This document shows positions 26,366 to 33,720 of a stretch of 45,450 nt of DNA, in pieces. Location of the stretch: positions 1 to 45,450 of the forward strand of contig CAZNDN010000020.1 of NCBI GenBank assembly GCA_964571815.1, in the 5' to 3' direction. The notes under the pieces are model-generated. The model was not told the DNA's origin. It did no database searches and was given only the letters and a program-made list of their open reading frames with translations. The position numbers and the translations under genes were made by a program. The stretch comes from CAZNDN01 sp964571815 (lineage in GTDB: Bacteria > Fibrobacterota > Chitinivibrionia > Chitinivibrionales > WJKA01). Each line of letters begins with the position of its first letter. Position 1 is the stretch's first letter.

Positions 26366-28102
26366 ATGGCCCGGCCACGTAAGAAGTCCCCAACGCGAAA
26401 CGATGCGGGGCGTCCCCGGCGACGTCACGGCGAACATGGGAAGCGTCGCACGGAAGGCGGGAGGGGGGCGCGATCCAGGGATTTTGCGCGCTACATCTTA
26501 TTCTTCGAGCAGCAGCCGGATCCCGGCTATATGGTATCTCCCGACGGAACAATTCTTGATGTGAACAAAGCGGCGGCGATGTTTCTTGGAAAGAGCCGCG
26601 ATGAGCTGATCGGAAAGAAGGTGGTGCCGGCCGTGTATCCGCGTGGCTCCCGGGGCCGGGCGCGTGAGCTGTTCGAGAAGTGGAAGCGCAGCGGCAGGCT
26701 TTGCAATGAGGAGATCGTGGTCAACGATCGCCGGGGGAATCCGCACACGATGCTGCTGAATGTAGGCTCGCTCAAAGATGGAAAGGGGAAGACGCTTTGC
26801 AGTGTCTCGATCCAGAAGGATGTTTCGGAGCTGAAGCGCACGCAGGCACTCTGCCGGGAGCAGCGCGACCGCGCCGAGAGGTACCTGGAGCTGGCGGGCT
26901 CGATGATGGTTGCGCTCGATTCGCGAGGCAGGATACGGCTGCTGAATCGAGCCGCATGCGAGGTTCTCGGGGTCGATCCGGACAACATGAGAGGGAAGAG
27001 CTGGTTTGCCAACTTCATTCCACAGCGGAACAGAAAACAGGTCCGCCGCGTATTCGGCCGGCTTGCCGAGGGGGAAACGACGAGTGGAGAGTATGCCGAA
27101 AACCCGGTCTTGACCGCTTCGGGGGAAGAACGTATCATTGCCTGGCACAACACGATACTNNNNNNNNNNNNNNNNNNNNNNNNNNNNNNNNNNNNNNNNN
27201 NNNNNNNNNNNNNNNNNNNNNNNNNNNNNNNNNNNNNNNNNNNNNNNNNNNNNNNNNNNACGGAGCGGAAGCTGATGGAGGAAGAGCGCCGGCGGCTTAC
27301 CGGAGAGCTGAGCTCCACGGTCGAGCAGCTCCGCGCCGCCAACCAGCAACTCCGCTCGAGCGAGCAGCAGCTCAAGGCGGCCAACCAGCAGTTGCGCGGC
27401 AACGAACAGCAGCTTCGGGCCATGAATCAGCAACTCGAGGCGCACCAGCAGCAGCTTCGCGGAACCAACGAGCAGCTCAGAACAGAGGTCGATTTCAGTC
27501 GGAGACTTATCGACAAGGCTGCCGAGGGAATCGTGGTCTGTCACGATATCGACGAATTCCCTTTCATTGAGTTTTCGATCTGGAACAAGAGAATGATGGA
27601 GATAACGGGTTATACGATGGAGGAGATAAATCGAGGGGGATGGTATCAGACCGTGTATCCCGACTCGGAGTACCAGGCTGAGGCGGCGGCACGAATGAAG
27701 CGCATGCAAGAAGGGGACGATCTGGTCCAGGAAGAGTGGACGATTACGCGGTCCGATGGAACGGAGCGGATTGTGGCTATCTCAACCAGTGTGCTTCCCG
27801 GCCACGATGGGGAGGTGCACGTGCTCGGGATGATGCAGGATATTACGGAGCGGAAGGCGGCCGAGCGGGAGATGCAGAAGGCCGAACGGCTTGAATCGCT
27901 TGGAGTGCTCGCCGGAGGAATTGCCCACGATTTCAACAATCTCCTGGGAGGCGTGTTCGGGTATATCGATATGGCAAGTGAAGCGTCACGGCCCGGTTCG
28001 GATTCGGCACGCTACCTCGAGAAGGCGATGGGCGGCTTTCACCGGGCCAAGGCCCTTACCCAGCAGCTCCTGACGTTCTCCACAAGGGCGGGGTTCCCAT
28101 AA
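26366..28102 (+). CDS. Hybrid sensor histidine kinase, N-terminal part (PAS-PAS-coiled coil-PAS-HisKA)
   Basis: This is the 5' portion of a multi-PAS hybrid histidine kinase. A basic N-terminus (residues 1-38) precedes a PAS domain (about 45-160), a second PAS domain (about 165-300) cut by the 100-N gap, a seven-residue-repeat coiled coil (about 320-374), a third PAS domain (about 375-500, ending MMQDITERK), and the HisKA dimerisation helix with the phospho-acceptor His in LAGGIAHDFNNLLGG (about residue 521). No transmembrane segment is visible, so it is probably a cytoplasmic sensor. The frame stops at 28102 in FSTRAGFP, exactly where relatives continue with a KGG-x-P segment, and the ATPase domain continues in another frame at 28084-29010. 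A one-base deletion at about 28082-28083, real or artefactual, therefore splits one gene in two. The 5' end is well supported; ligand and output are unknown. Confidence 0.85.
   Translation: MARPRKKSPTRNDAGRPRRRHGEHGKRRTEGGRGARSRDFARYILFFEQQPDPGYMVSPDGTILDVNKAAAMFLGKSRDELIGKKVVPAVYPRGSRGRARELFEKWKRSGRLCNEEIVVNDRRGNPHTMLLNVGSLKDGKGKTLCSVSIQKDVSELKRTQALCREQRDRAERYLELAGSMMVALDSRGRIRLLNRAACEVLGVDPDNMRGKSWFANFIPQRNRKQVRRVFGRLAEGETTSGEYAENPVLTASGEERIIAWHNTIXXXXXXXXXXXXXXXXXXXXXXXXXXXXXXXXXXTERKLMEEERRRLTGELSSTVEQLRAANQQLRSSEQQLKAANQQLRGNEQQLRAMNQQLEAHQQQLRGTNEQLRTEVDFSRRLIDKAAEGIVVCHDIDEFPFIEFSIWNKRMMEITGYTMEEINRGGWYQTVYPDSEYQAEAAARMKRMQEGDDLVQEEWTITRSDGTERIVAISTSVLPGHDGEVHVLGMMQDITERKAAEREMQKAERLESLGVLAGGIAHDFNNLLGGVFGYIDMASEASRPGSDSARYLEKAMGGFHRAKALTQQLLTFSTRAGFP
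27160..27259. other. Assembly gap of exactly 100 N inside the kinase gene
   Basis: The sequence stops in WHNTIL and resumes in TERK. In related PAS domains only about 17 residues separate these motifs (about 50 bases), so 100 N overstates the true distance. It is a fixed-length placeholder. Confidence 0.95.
27323..27487 (+). repeat. 21-bp/7-residue tandem repeat encoding a coiled coil
   Basis: About eight degenerate copies of a 21-base unit encode a heptad of the form QLRxxNQ / QLRxxEQ, with Leu at a fixed position and Gln/Asn/Glu elsewhere. It forms the linker between the second and third PAS domains, and copy number could vary by slippage. Confidence 0.85.
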
Positions 28103-28110
28103 AGAGGCCG

Positions 28111-29010
28111 TTGGCACTTGAGGACATCGTGCGGAATGCCTGCGACCTGGCGCTGAGCGGCTCGAACCTTCGGCCTCATTTTCGGATCGAGAAGGGCCTG
28201 TGGGGAGTGGAAGCCGATGAGGGGCAGATAGGCCAGGTGGTGGGAAACATGGTAATCAACGCGCGGCATGCCAACCCGGAAGGAGGAGAACTGGTCGTAA
28301 CGATGAGCAATGCCCGCGTTGACGGCCGGGAGAGTCTGCCCCTTCCGCCGGGCGACTACCTGAAACTGACCATTGCGGACCACGGCACGGGCATAGCCCC
28401 CGAGCATATTCGGAGGATTTTTGACCCGTTCTTTTCCACCAAGCAGGAGGGATCGGGGCTCGGTCTTGCCACGGCGTTCTCAATTGTTCAACGTCACGGA
28501 GGACACATCGATGTCGATTCCCGCCTGGGGCAGGGAACAGCGTTTACCGTTTACTTGCCCGCCGATCCAGCTCTGATGTCGACGCGGGCGGAGGAAAAGG
28601 GATACGTGCTCAAGGGAGCGGGCAGGGTGCTGGTGATGGACGATGAAGCCGTGGTGCGGGAGATGGCCGTCGATGCGCTCCAGGCGCTGGGCTACGAGGC
28701 GGTGACGGTCAAAGACGGTGAGGAGGCGATTGCGACCTATCGCCGGTGCTGGACTTCGGACGCAGCCGCCTTGTTTGATGCCGTCATTCTCGACTTGACG
28801 GTGGCGGGGGGCATGGGAGGGCTGGAAGCCTGCCGTGAACTCAGAAAACTGGATCCCGCGGTCAGGACTATCGTTTCCAGCGGGTATGCCGAGGACCCGG
28901 TTCTGGCGGCGCCGAAGACCCATGGTTTCAACGGAGCAATTCGTAAGCCTTACCTGGTGCGCGAACTCGGCGAGGAGCTGTGCCGCGTGTTGAGCCAGAA
29001 GATATCGTGA
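28111..29010 (+). CDS. Hybrid sensor histidine kinase, C-terminal part (HATPase-receiver), frameshifted
   Basis: This is the 3' portion of the kinase above, in another frame. Coding similarity begins at 28084 (KGGVPIKRPLALED). The position given here starts at a TTG that would be a poor independent start, with no ribosome site. Visible parts are the HATPase_c N box (GNMVINARHANP), the G boxes (DHGTGI, GSGLGLATAFSIV) and a C-terminal receiver domain with acidic pocket MDDE, phospho-acceptor Asp in AVILDLTV and conserved Lys in IRKPY. In an intact protein the kinase would phosphorylate its own receiver, and a downstream phosphotransfer protein would be expected; none is present. As it stands this fragment lacks the phosphorylated His. 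Restoring one base at about 28083 fuses both parts. Whether it is a pseudogene or a sequencing error needs reads. Confidence 0.8.
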   Translation: MALEDIVRNACDLALSGSNLRPHFRIEKGLWGVEADEGQIGQVVGNMVINARHANPEGGELVVTMSNARVDGRESLPLPPGDYLKLTIADHGTGIAPEHIRRIFDPFFSTKQEGSGLGLATAFSIVQRHGGHIDVDSRLGQGTAFTVYLPADPALMSTRAEEKGYVLKGAGRVLVMDDEAVVREMAVDALQALGYEAVTVKDGEEAIATYRRCWTSDAAALFDAVILDLTVAGGMGGLEACRELRKLDPAVRTIVSSGYAEDPVLAAPKTHGFNGAIRKPYLVRELGEELCRVLSQKIS

Positions 29011-29427
29011 GGCTTTCAATGACGGTGAGAGCCTGTCGACGCGGACATGTTTCCGGCGAGGAAGGGGCGTTGTTTTTTTCTCGGGATGGTGCCGGTTGCA
29101 CCGTCTCGCACGTGACGGCCGCAACCGGACGCGCGGGCTCCGGAAACCCTTGTCACGTACCCGTCCATGCTCACTTTTCGCCGGCCTCCAACCGCTGTTC
29201 ACACGCCTGCACGAACACGCCGTTATCTACTCGAAAACACCCCTCGCTCGGGGAATCGATGAGCACTTGTTCCCTCCCCCAGTCGCAGCCGCCCCACTTC
29301 GAACATATATTTTGATTCCGCCGGAAAGCACGCCGCCGTCGACACGGCCTGCGTCGGCACGAGAATTGCTTCACTTAGCGGCAGTTTTTTTTTCGTCCCA
29401 GGACGCTTTGATCGACGAGGATCCTCC
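29011..29427. other. Intergenic region before the treZ operon
   Basis: No supported gene lies here. It holds the weak terminator above, a T9 run close to the treZ start, and an AT-rich patch with TATATT near 29305-29315 that could be a -10 box, though no matching -35 box is convincing. Confidence 0.5.
29037..29079 (+). terminator. Weak terminator candidate after the kinase
   Basis: CGACGC (29037-29042) can pair with GCGTTG (29067-29072), with one G-U pair, around a large loop, and a T7 run (29073-29079) follows. The stem is short, so the call is tentative. Confidence 0.35.
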
Positions 29428-31284
29428 ATGAAACAGACAATGGTACATGCGGGGAAGGAACCATTCATACCGGGAGTCGGGCGTGGTCCCGGGGGCCGGT
29501 GGACTTTCTGTGTCTGGGCTCCGCTTCGCGAGCGTGTCTCCCTCAAGGTAGTCTCGGAGAAAGAAAGAGAGGTCGTCCTTCACCGGGATCGGTGGGGTTA
29601 CTGGCGCGGCGACCTGGAAGTTTCCGAATCCCCGATTCAGTACCTTTTCGTCCTGGACGGCAGTGAAGAACGCCCCGATCCGGCGTCTCACTTCCAGCCG
29701 CATGGAGTCCACGGTCCGTCGGAGGCCGTGGATCACGCAGCATTCGGATGGACGGATGCGCACTGGCGCGGGATGCCCCTGAAGTCTTTCGTTATCTATG
29801 AGCTTCATACCGGTACGTTTACGCCCGAGGGTACGTTCGAGGCGATTATCCCGCGGCTCGATGAGCTGAAAGAGCTGGGCGTTACGGCGGTGGAGCTGAT
29901 GCCGGTCTGCGCGTTTCCGGGCGCCCGGAACTGGGGTTACGACGGAGTCTACCCGTATTCGGTTCATGAGGCGTACGGCGGGCCGACGGGACTGAAAACG
30001 CTGGTTGATGCCTGTCACGCGCGCGGTCTTGCCGTGGTGCTCGATGTTGTCTACAACCACCTCGGACCGGAGGGAAACTACCTGTCGCGGTTCGGGCCCT
30101 ATTTTACCGCCCGGTATCATACGCCGTGGGGCGATGCGGTGAATTTCGACGATGCGTGGTGCGACGGCGTGCGCCGGTTTTTCATCGGCAATGCCCTTCA
30201 CTGGTTCTCCCGCTACCATATCGATGCGCTTCGGCTGGATGCGGTTCATGGGATCGTGGACACGAGTCCGCGCCATTTCCTGGCCGAGCTTGCCGGGGAC
30301 GTGGCGGCGTTTCGCTCCGGCCGCGACCGGGGGCACTACCTGATAGCCGAAAGCGATCAGAACGATCCCCGGATTGTTGCCGGACCCGAGCGGGGCGGAT
30401 ACGGAATCGATGCGCAGTGGTCCGATGATTTCCATCATGCCCTGCACGTGCTCCTGACAGGTGAACGCGAGGGCTACTATGAGGATTTCGGCGAACGTTC
30501 ACATCTGGCGCGTGCCTGTGAGCGGGGGTTTGTCTATGCCGGTGACTACTCCTCATTCCGTCGCCGCCGCCACGGCGACTCCCCGGAGGCCGTTCCCCTG
30601 TCACGTCTGGTAGTTTGCAGTCAGAATCACGACCAGATCGGCAATCGTATGCGGGGGGAGCGTCTCTCGACGCTGGTCTGCTTTGAAGCGGCGAAGACGG
30701 CGGCCGCGGCTACCGTGTTCGCAGCCAATCTCCCCTTGCTTTTCATGGGCGAGGAGTACTTCGAGCAGGCCCCGTTTCAGTTTTTTGTCAGTCATGGCGA
30801 TCCGGCGCTGGTGGAGGCGGTCCGCGAAGGCCGGGCGCGGGAATTCTCTTCGTTCAAGTGGGAGGGAGAGGTTCCGGATCCCCAGAGCGAGGAGACCTTC
30901 AGTCGCTCGAAGCTCTCGTGGGATTCTCGCCGGCAGGGCCGTCACAATATCATGCGAGAGTTTTACCGAACGTTGCTTTTGCTGCGGCGCACGACACCCG
31001 CGCTTACTTCATTGAACAAGGAGCGTCTTCGGACATGGGTCCCCGAAGGGAGCCGTGTCCTGCTTGTGGAGCGGTTGCACGAGGACGGGGATGTTGTTCT
31101 GGCAATGAATTTCGCGGAAACCACGGCGACCCTTCAGTCTCCTTCGGCGTGGGGCGGCGGTGTCCGCTTGCTCGATACGGCCGAGAAACGATGGGGAGGG
31201 GAAGGCCCCCTCATGGACGACAAGATGGAGAACGTAGATTCCTGGCGCCTGCGCCCCTGGAGCACCGCCGTGTATCTCTTATGA
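29428..31284 (+). CDS. treZ: Malto-oligosyltrehalose trehalohydrolase
   Basis: A 618-residue GH13 enzyme that releases trehalose from maltooligosyl trehalose, the second step of the TreY/TreZ pathway from alpha-glucan. The N-terminal E-set/Ig-like domain (about 20-110, TFCVWAPLRERV) and the (beta/alpha)8 barrel are typical. GH13 regions are visible as DVVYNHLGPEG, DALRLDAVH (catalytic nucleophile Asp in RLD), LIAESDQND (general acid Glu) and CSQNHDQIGNR. The start at 29428 has GAGGAT about six bases upstream. It leads the operon treZ-GH57-treY-malQ and is separated from the GH57 gene by 12 bases. Length matches the family. The immediate neighbour treY makes its substrate, so the assignment is firm. 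Confidence 0.96.
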   Translation: MKQTMVHAGKEPFIPGVGRGPGGRWTFCVWAPLRERVSLKVVSEKEREVVLHRDRWGYWRGDLEVSESPIQYLFVLDGSEERPDPASHFQPHGVHGPSEAVDHAAFGWTDAHWRGMPLKSFVIYELHTGTFTPEGTFEAIIPRLDELKELGVTAVELMPVCAFPGARNWGYDGVYPYSVHEAYGGPTGLKTLVDACHARGLAVVLDVVYNHLGPEGNYLSRFGPYFTARYHTPWGDAVNFDDAWCDGVRRFFIGNALHWFSRYHIDALRLDAVHGIVDTSPRHFLAELAGDVAAFRSGRDRGHYLIAESDQNDPRIVAGPERGGYGIDAQWSDDFHHALHVLLTGEREGYYEDFGERSHLARACERGFVYAGDYSSFRRRRHGDSPEAVPLSRLVVCSQNHDQIGNRMRGERLSTLVCFEAAKTAAAATVFAANLPLLFMGEEYFEQAPFQFFVSHGDPALVEAVREGRAREFSSFKWEGEVPDPQSEETFSRSKLSWDSRRQGRHNIMREFYRTLLLLRRTTPALTSLNKERLRTWVPEGSRVLLVERLHEDGDVVLAMNFAETTATLQSPSAWGGGVRLLDTAEKRWGGEGPLMDDKMENVDSWRLRPWSTAVYLL

Positions 31285-31296
31285 AAGGCAGGTTGA

Positions 31297-33720
31297 ATGG
31301 ATCGCTACCTTTGTATTCACGGACACTTCTACCAGCCGCCGCGGGAGAACCCCTGGCTGGAGGAAGTGGAGCTGCAGGATTCGGCATATCCCTACCACGA
31401 CTGGAATGAGCGGATAACGGCCGAGTGCTATGCTCCCAATACGGTTTCGCGCATACTGGACGGCGAGCGTCGAATCGTCGAGCTTGTCAACAATTACAGC
31501 CGGATGAGTTTCAATTTCGGTCCGACGCTTCTCTCGTGGATGGAGCGCAATGATCCCGCGGCGTATGCGGCGGTGGTGGAAGCCGACCGGGCGAGCCGGG
31601 AGATATACGACGGTCACGGCTCGGCCCTGGCGCAGTGTTACAATCACATGATCATGCCGCTGGCCTCCCCGCGCGACAAACGGACGCAGGTCGTGTGGGG
31701 GATAAAGGACTTCGAGCACCGTTTCGGCCGTGCGCCCGAAGGCATGTGGCTTCCGGAGGCCGCGGTCGACATTGAGACGCTCGACGTCATGGCCGGGGAG
31801 GGGATTACCTTCACGATTCTATCACCCGGGCAGGCATCGCGAACACGAGGGATCGGCGCAAAGCAGTGGCGTGACCATGAAGGGGGCACGGTTGACCCGA
31901 AAATGCCCTACCTGTGTCGTCTTCCTTCGGCTCGCTCGATCGTGCTCTTTTTCTACGACGGCCCCGTGTCGCACGATATCGCTTTCGGGGGGCTTCTGGC
32001 GCGGGGAGAGAAATTTGCCGACAGACTGATGGATTCGTTTGTGGACCGTCCCGGCCCGCAACTGGTACACATCGCCACCGACGGCGAAAGCTACGGCCAT
32101 CATCATCGATTCGGCGAAATGGCGCTCTCCTATTGCATGCGGCTGATCGACCGGCGTGACGATGTAGAGATCACCATCTACGGGGCCTACCTGGAGAAAC
32201 ACCCGCCGGAGCACGAGGTAGAGCCGGTGGAGAACTCTTCGTGGAGCTGCGTGCACGGCGTGGAGCGATGGAGAGAGGATTGCGGATGCAATTCAGGGAT
32301 GCATCGGGGGTGGCACCAGCAGTGGCGGGCGCCGCTTCGTGCCGCACTGGACTGGCTGGCCGAGAATCTCGGGCACGTCTTTGAACAGCATATCGCGGAG
32401 CTGGTCGATGACGGGTGGAAGACGCGCGACGATTACATCGAGACGGTTCTTCTCCGTAACGAAGAAGGACTCCCGGAGTCCCTGACCCGCCATTTCTCGC
32501 GCGAACTCACCGATGAAGAGCGTGTTCGGGTTGTGCTGCTGCTGGAGATGCAGCGTCATGCCATGCTGATGTACACCAGTTGCGGCTGGTTTTTCGACGA
32601 AGTCTCCGGGATCGAGACAACGCAGGTGATATGCTACGCCGCGCGCGCAATCCAGTTGGCTCATCAGGTTTCCGGTCTTTCGCTGGAAGAGACGTTCAGG
32701 GCCTTGCTGGAGAAGGCGCCGAGCAACCTGCCGGCCTACGGGAATGCCCGTGCGGTGTATGATCGGTCGGTGAAACCGTCGGTGGTCGATCTTGTTCGCG
32801 TGGGTGCTCACTATGCGGTGTCGTCGCTGTTCGAAGATTACTCCGAGGACATGCGCATTTACTGCTACCGGACCATCGATGTCAAGCAGGAGCGCCGGGA
32901 GTGGGGAAGGTATGCGCTGTGTATTGGAAAACTCGTGCTGCAGTCGCTCGTCACGCGTGAGCGGCAGCCGATAAGCTTCGCCGTGCTGTATTTCGGCGAT
33001 TTCAATCTTGTGTGCGGGGTGCGCGATGCGATCGACGAAGAGCATTTCAGGGAGACGAGCACCGCTCTGGAGGAGTCTTTTGACAAACGCGACATCGCTT
33101 CCACGATCAGCCTGATCGAGAAGCATTTCGGCGAGGGCACGTATTCTCTGTGGCACTTGTTCCGGGACGAGCAGCGCAAAGTACTCTCTCAGATTCTGGG
33201 GTCGACCCTGGAAGGCGTTGAGGGCTCGCTGAGGCAGATACGCGATCAACACTACTCCCTGATCGATGCCGCGCACGAGATGGGGCTGCCGCTGCCCGGA
33301 ATTTTTGCACGCGTTGCCGAGGCCATTCACGAGAGCGATCTTCACAAGGCACTCGAGTGCGACCCCGTGGATCAGCAGTGTCTGGAGAATGCCGTTGAAG
33401 AGGCCCTGAAGTGGTCGTTGCGCGTGGACAAGGTGACCCTGGGATTTATTGCCGCGGGAACCGTCAACCGCCTGATGCGGCAATGGGGCGAGGCTCCGGA
33501 AGAGACAGAGACGATGGAGAAGGCGGCCGCGGTTCTGCGAACCATCGAACCGCTGAAGCTGGAAACCAATCTCTGGAAGGCGCAGAACAGCTACTTCGAG
33601 CTTGGCGAAAAAATGCTCGATACGATGCGCGAGCGGGAAGCCGGGGGAGAGCAGCATGCGCGGCAGTGGTTGCGGGCGTTTACCGAACTTGGGGATCCGC
33701 TGTATGTGAGGATGGTATGA
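31297..33720 (+). CDS. GH57 family protein with DUF3536
   Basis: An 807-residue protein combining an N-terminal GH57 catalytic domain (about 1-350) and a C-terminal DUF3536 domain. GH57 hallmarks: HGHFYQPPRENPW (residues 8-20), AECYAPNT, GMWLPEAAVD with the catalytic-type Glu, and ATDGESYGHHHRF with the acid/base Asp region. GH57 includes alpha-amylases, 4-alpha-glucanotransferases and branching enzymes. The DUF3536 group has no firmly established activity, so I call only an alpha-glucan-active enzyme. Its place between treZ and treY strongly suggests a role in preparing, debranching or branching the malto-oligosaccharide pool. The ATG at 31297 is preceded by AGGCAGG. The stop overlaps the treY start (ATGA, 33717-33720). 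Confidence 0.9.
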   Translation: MDRYLCIHGHFYQPPRENPWLEEVELQDSAYPYHDWNERITAECYAPNTVSRILDGERRIVELVNNYSRMSFNFGPTLLSWMERNDPAAYAAVVEADRASREIYDGHGSALAQCYNHMIMPLASPRDKRTQVVWGIKDFEHRFGRAPEGMWLPEAAVDIETLDVMAGEGITFTILSPGQASRTRGIGAKQWRDHEGGTVDPKMPYLCRLPSARSIVLFFYDGPVSHDIAFGGLLARGEKFADRLMDSFVDRPGPQLVHIATDGESYGHHHRFGEMALSYCMRLIDRRDDVEITIYGAYLEKHPPEHEVEPVENSSWSCVHGVERWREDCGCNSGMHRGWHQQWRAPLRAALDWLAENLGHVFEQHIAELVDDGWKTRDDYIETVLLRNEEGLPESLTRHFSRELTDEERVRVVLLLEMQRHAMLMYTSCGWFFDEVSGIETTQVICYAARAIQLAHQVSGLSLEETFRALLEKAPSNLPAYGNARAVYDRSVKPSVVDLVRVGAHYAVSSLFEDYSEDMRIYCYRTIDVKQERREWGRYALCIGKLVLQSLVTRERQPISFAVLYFGDFNLVCGVRDAIDEEHFRETSTALEESFDKRDIASTISLIEKHFGEGTYSLWHLFRDEQRKVLSQILGSTLEGVEGSLRQIRDQHYSLIDAAHEMGLPLPGIFARVAEAIHESDLHKALECDPVDQQCLENAVEEALKWSLRVDKVTLGFIAAGTVNRLMRQWGEAPEETETMEKAAAVLRTIEPLKLETNLWKAQNSYFELGEKMLDTMREREAGGEQHARQWLRAFTELGDPLYVRMV

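Noticed and set aside
28980..29315. Small plus-strand open frame after the kinase
   Set aside because: It has a Cys/His/Arg/Ser-rich composition, no ribosome site, and overlaps the kinase end; judged non-coding.
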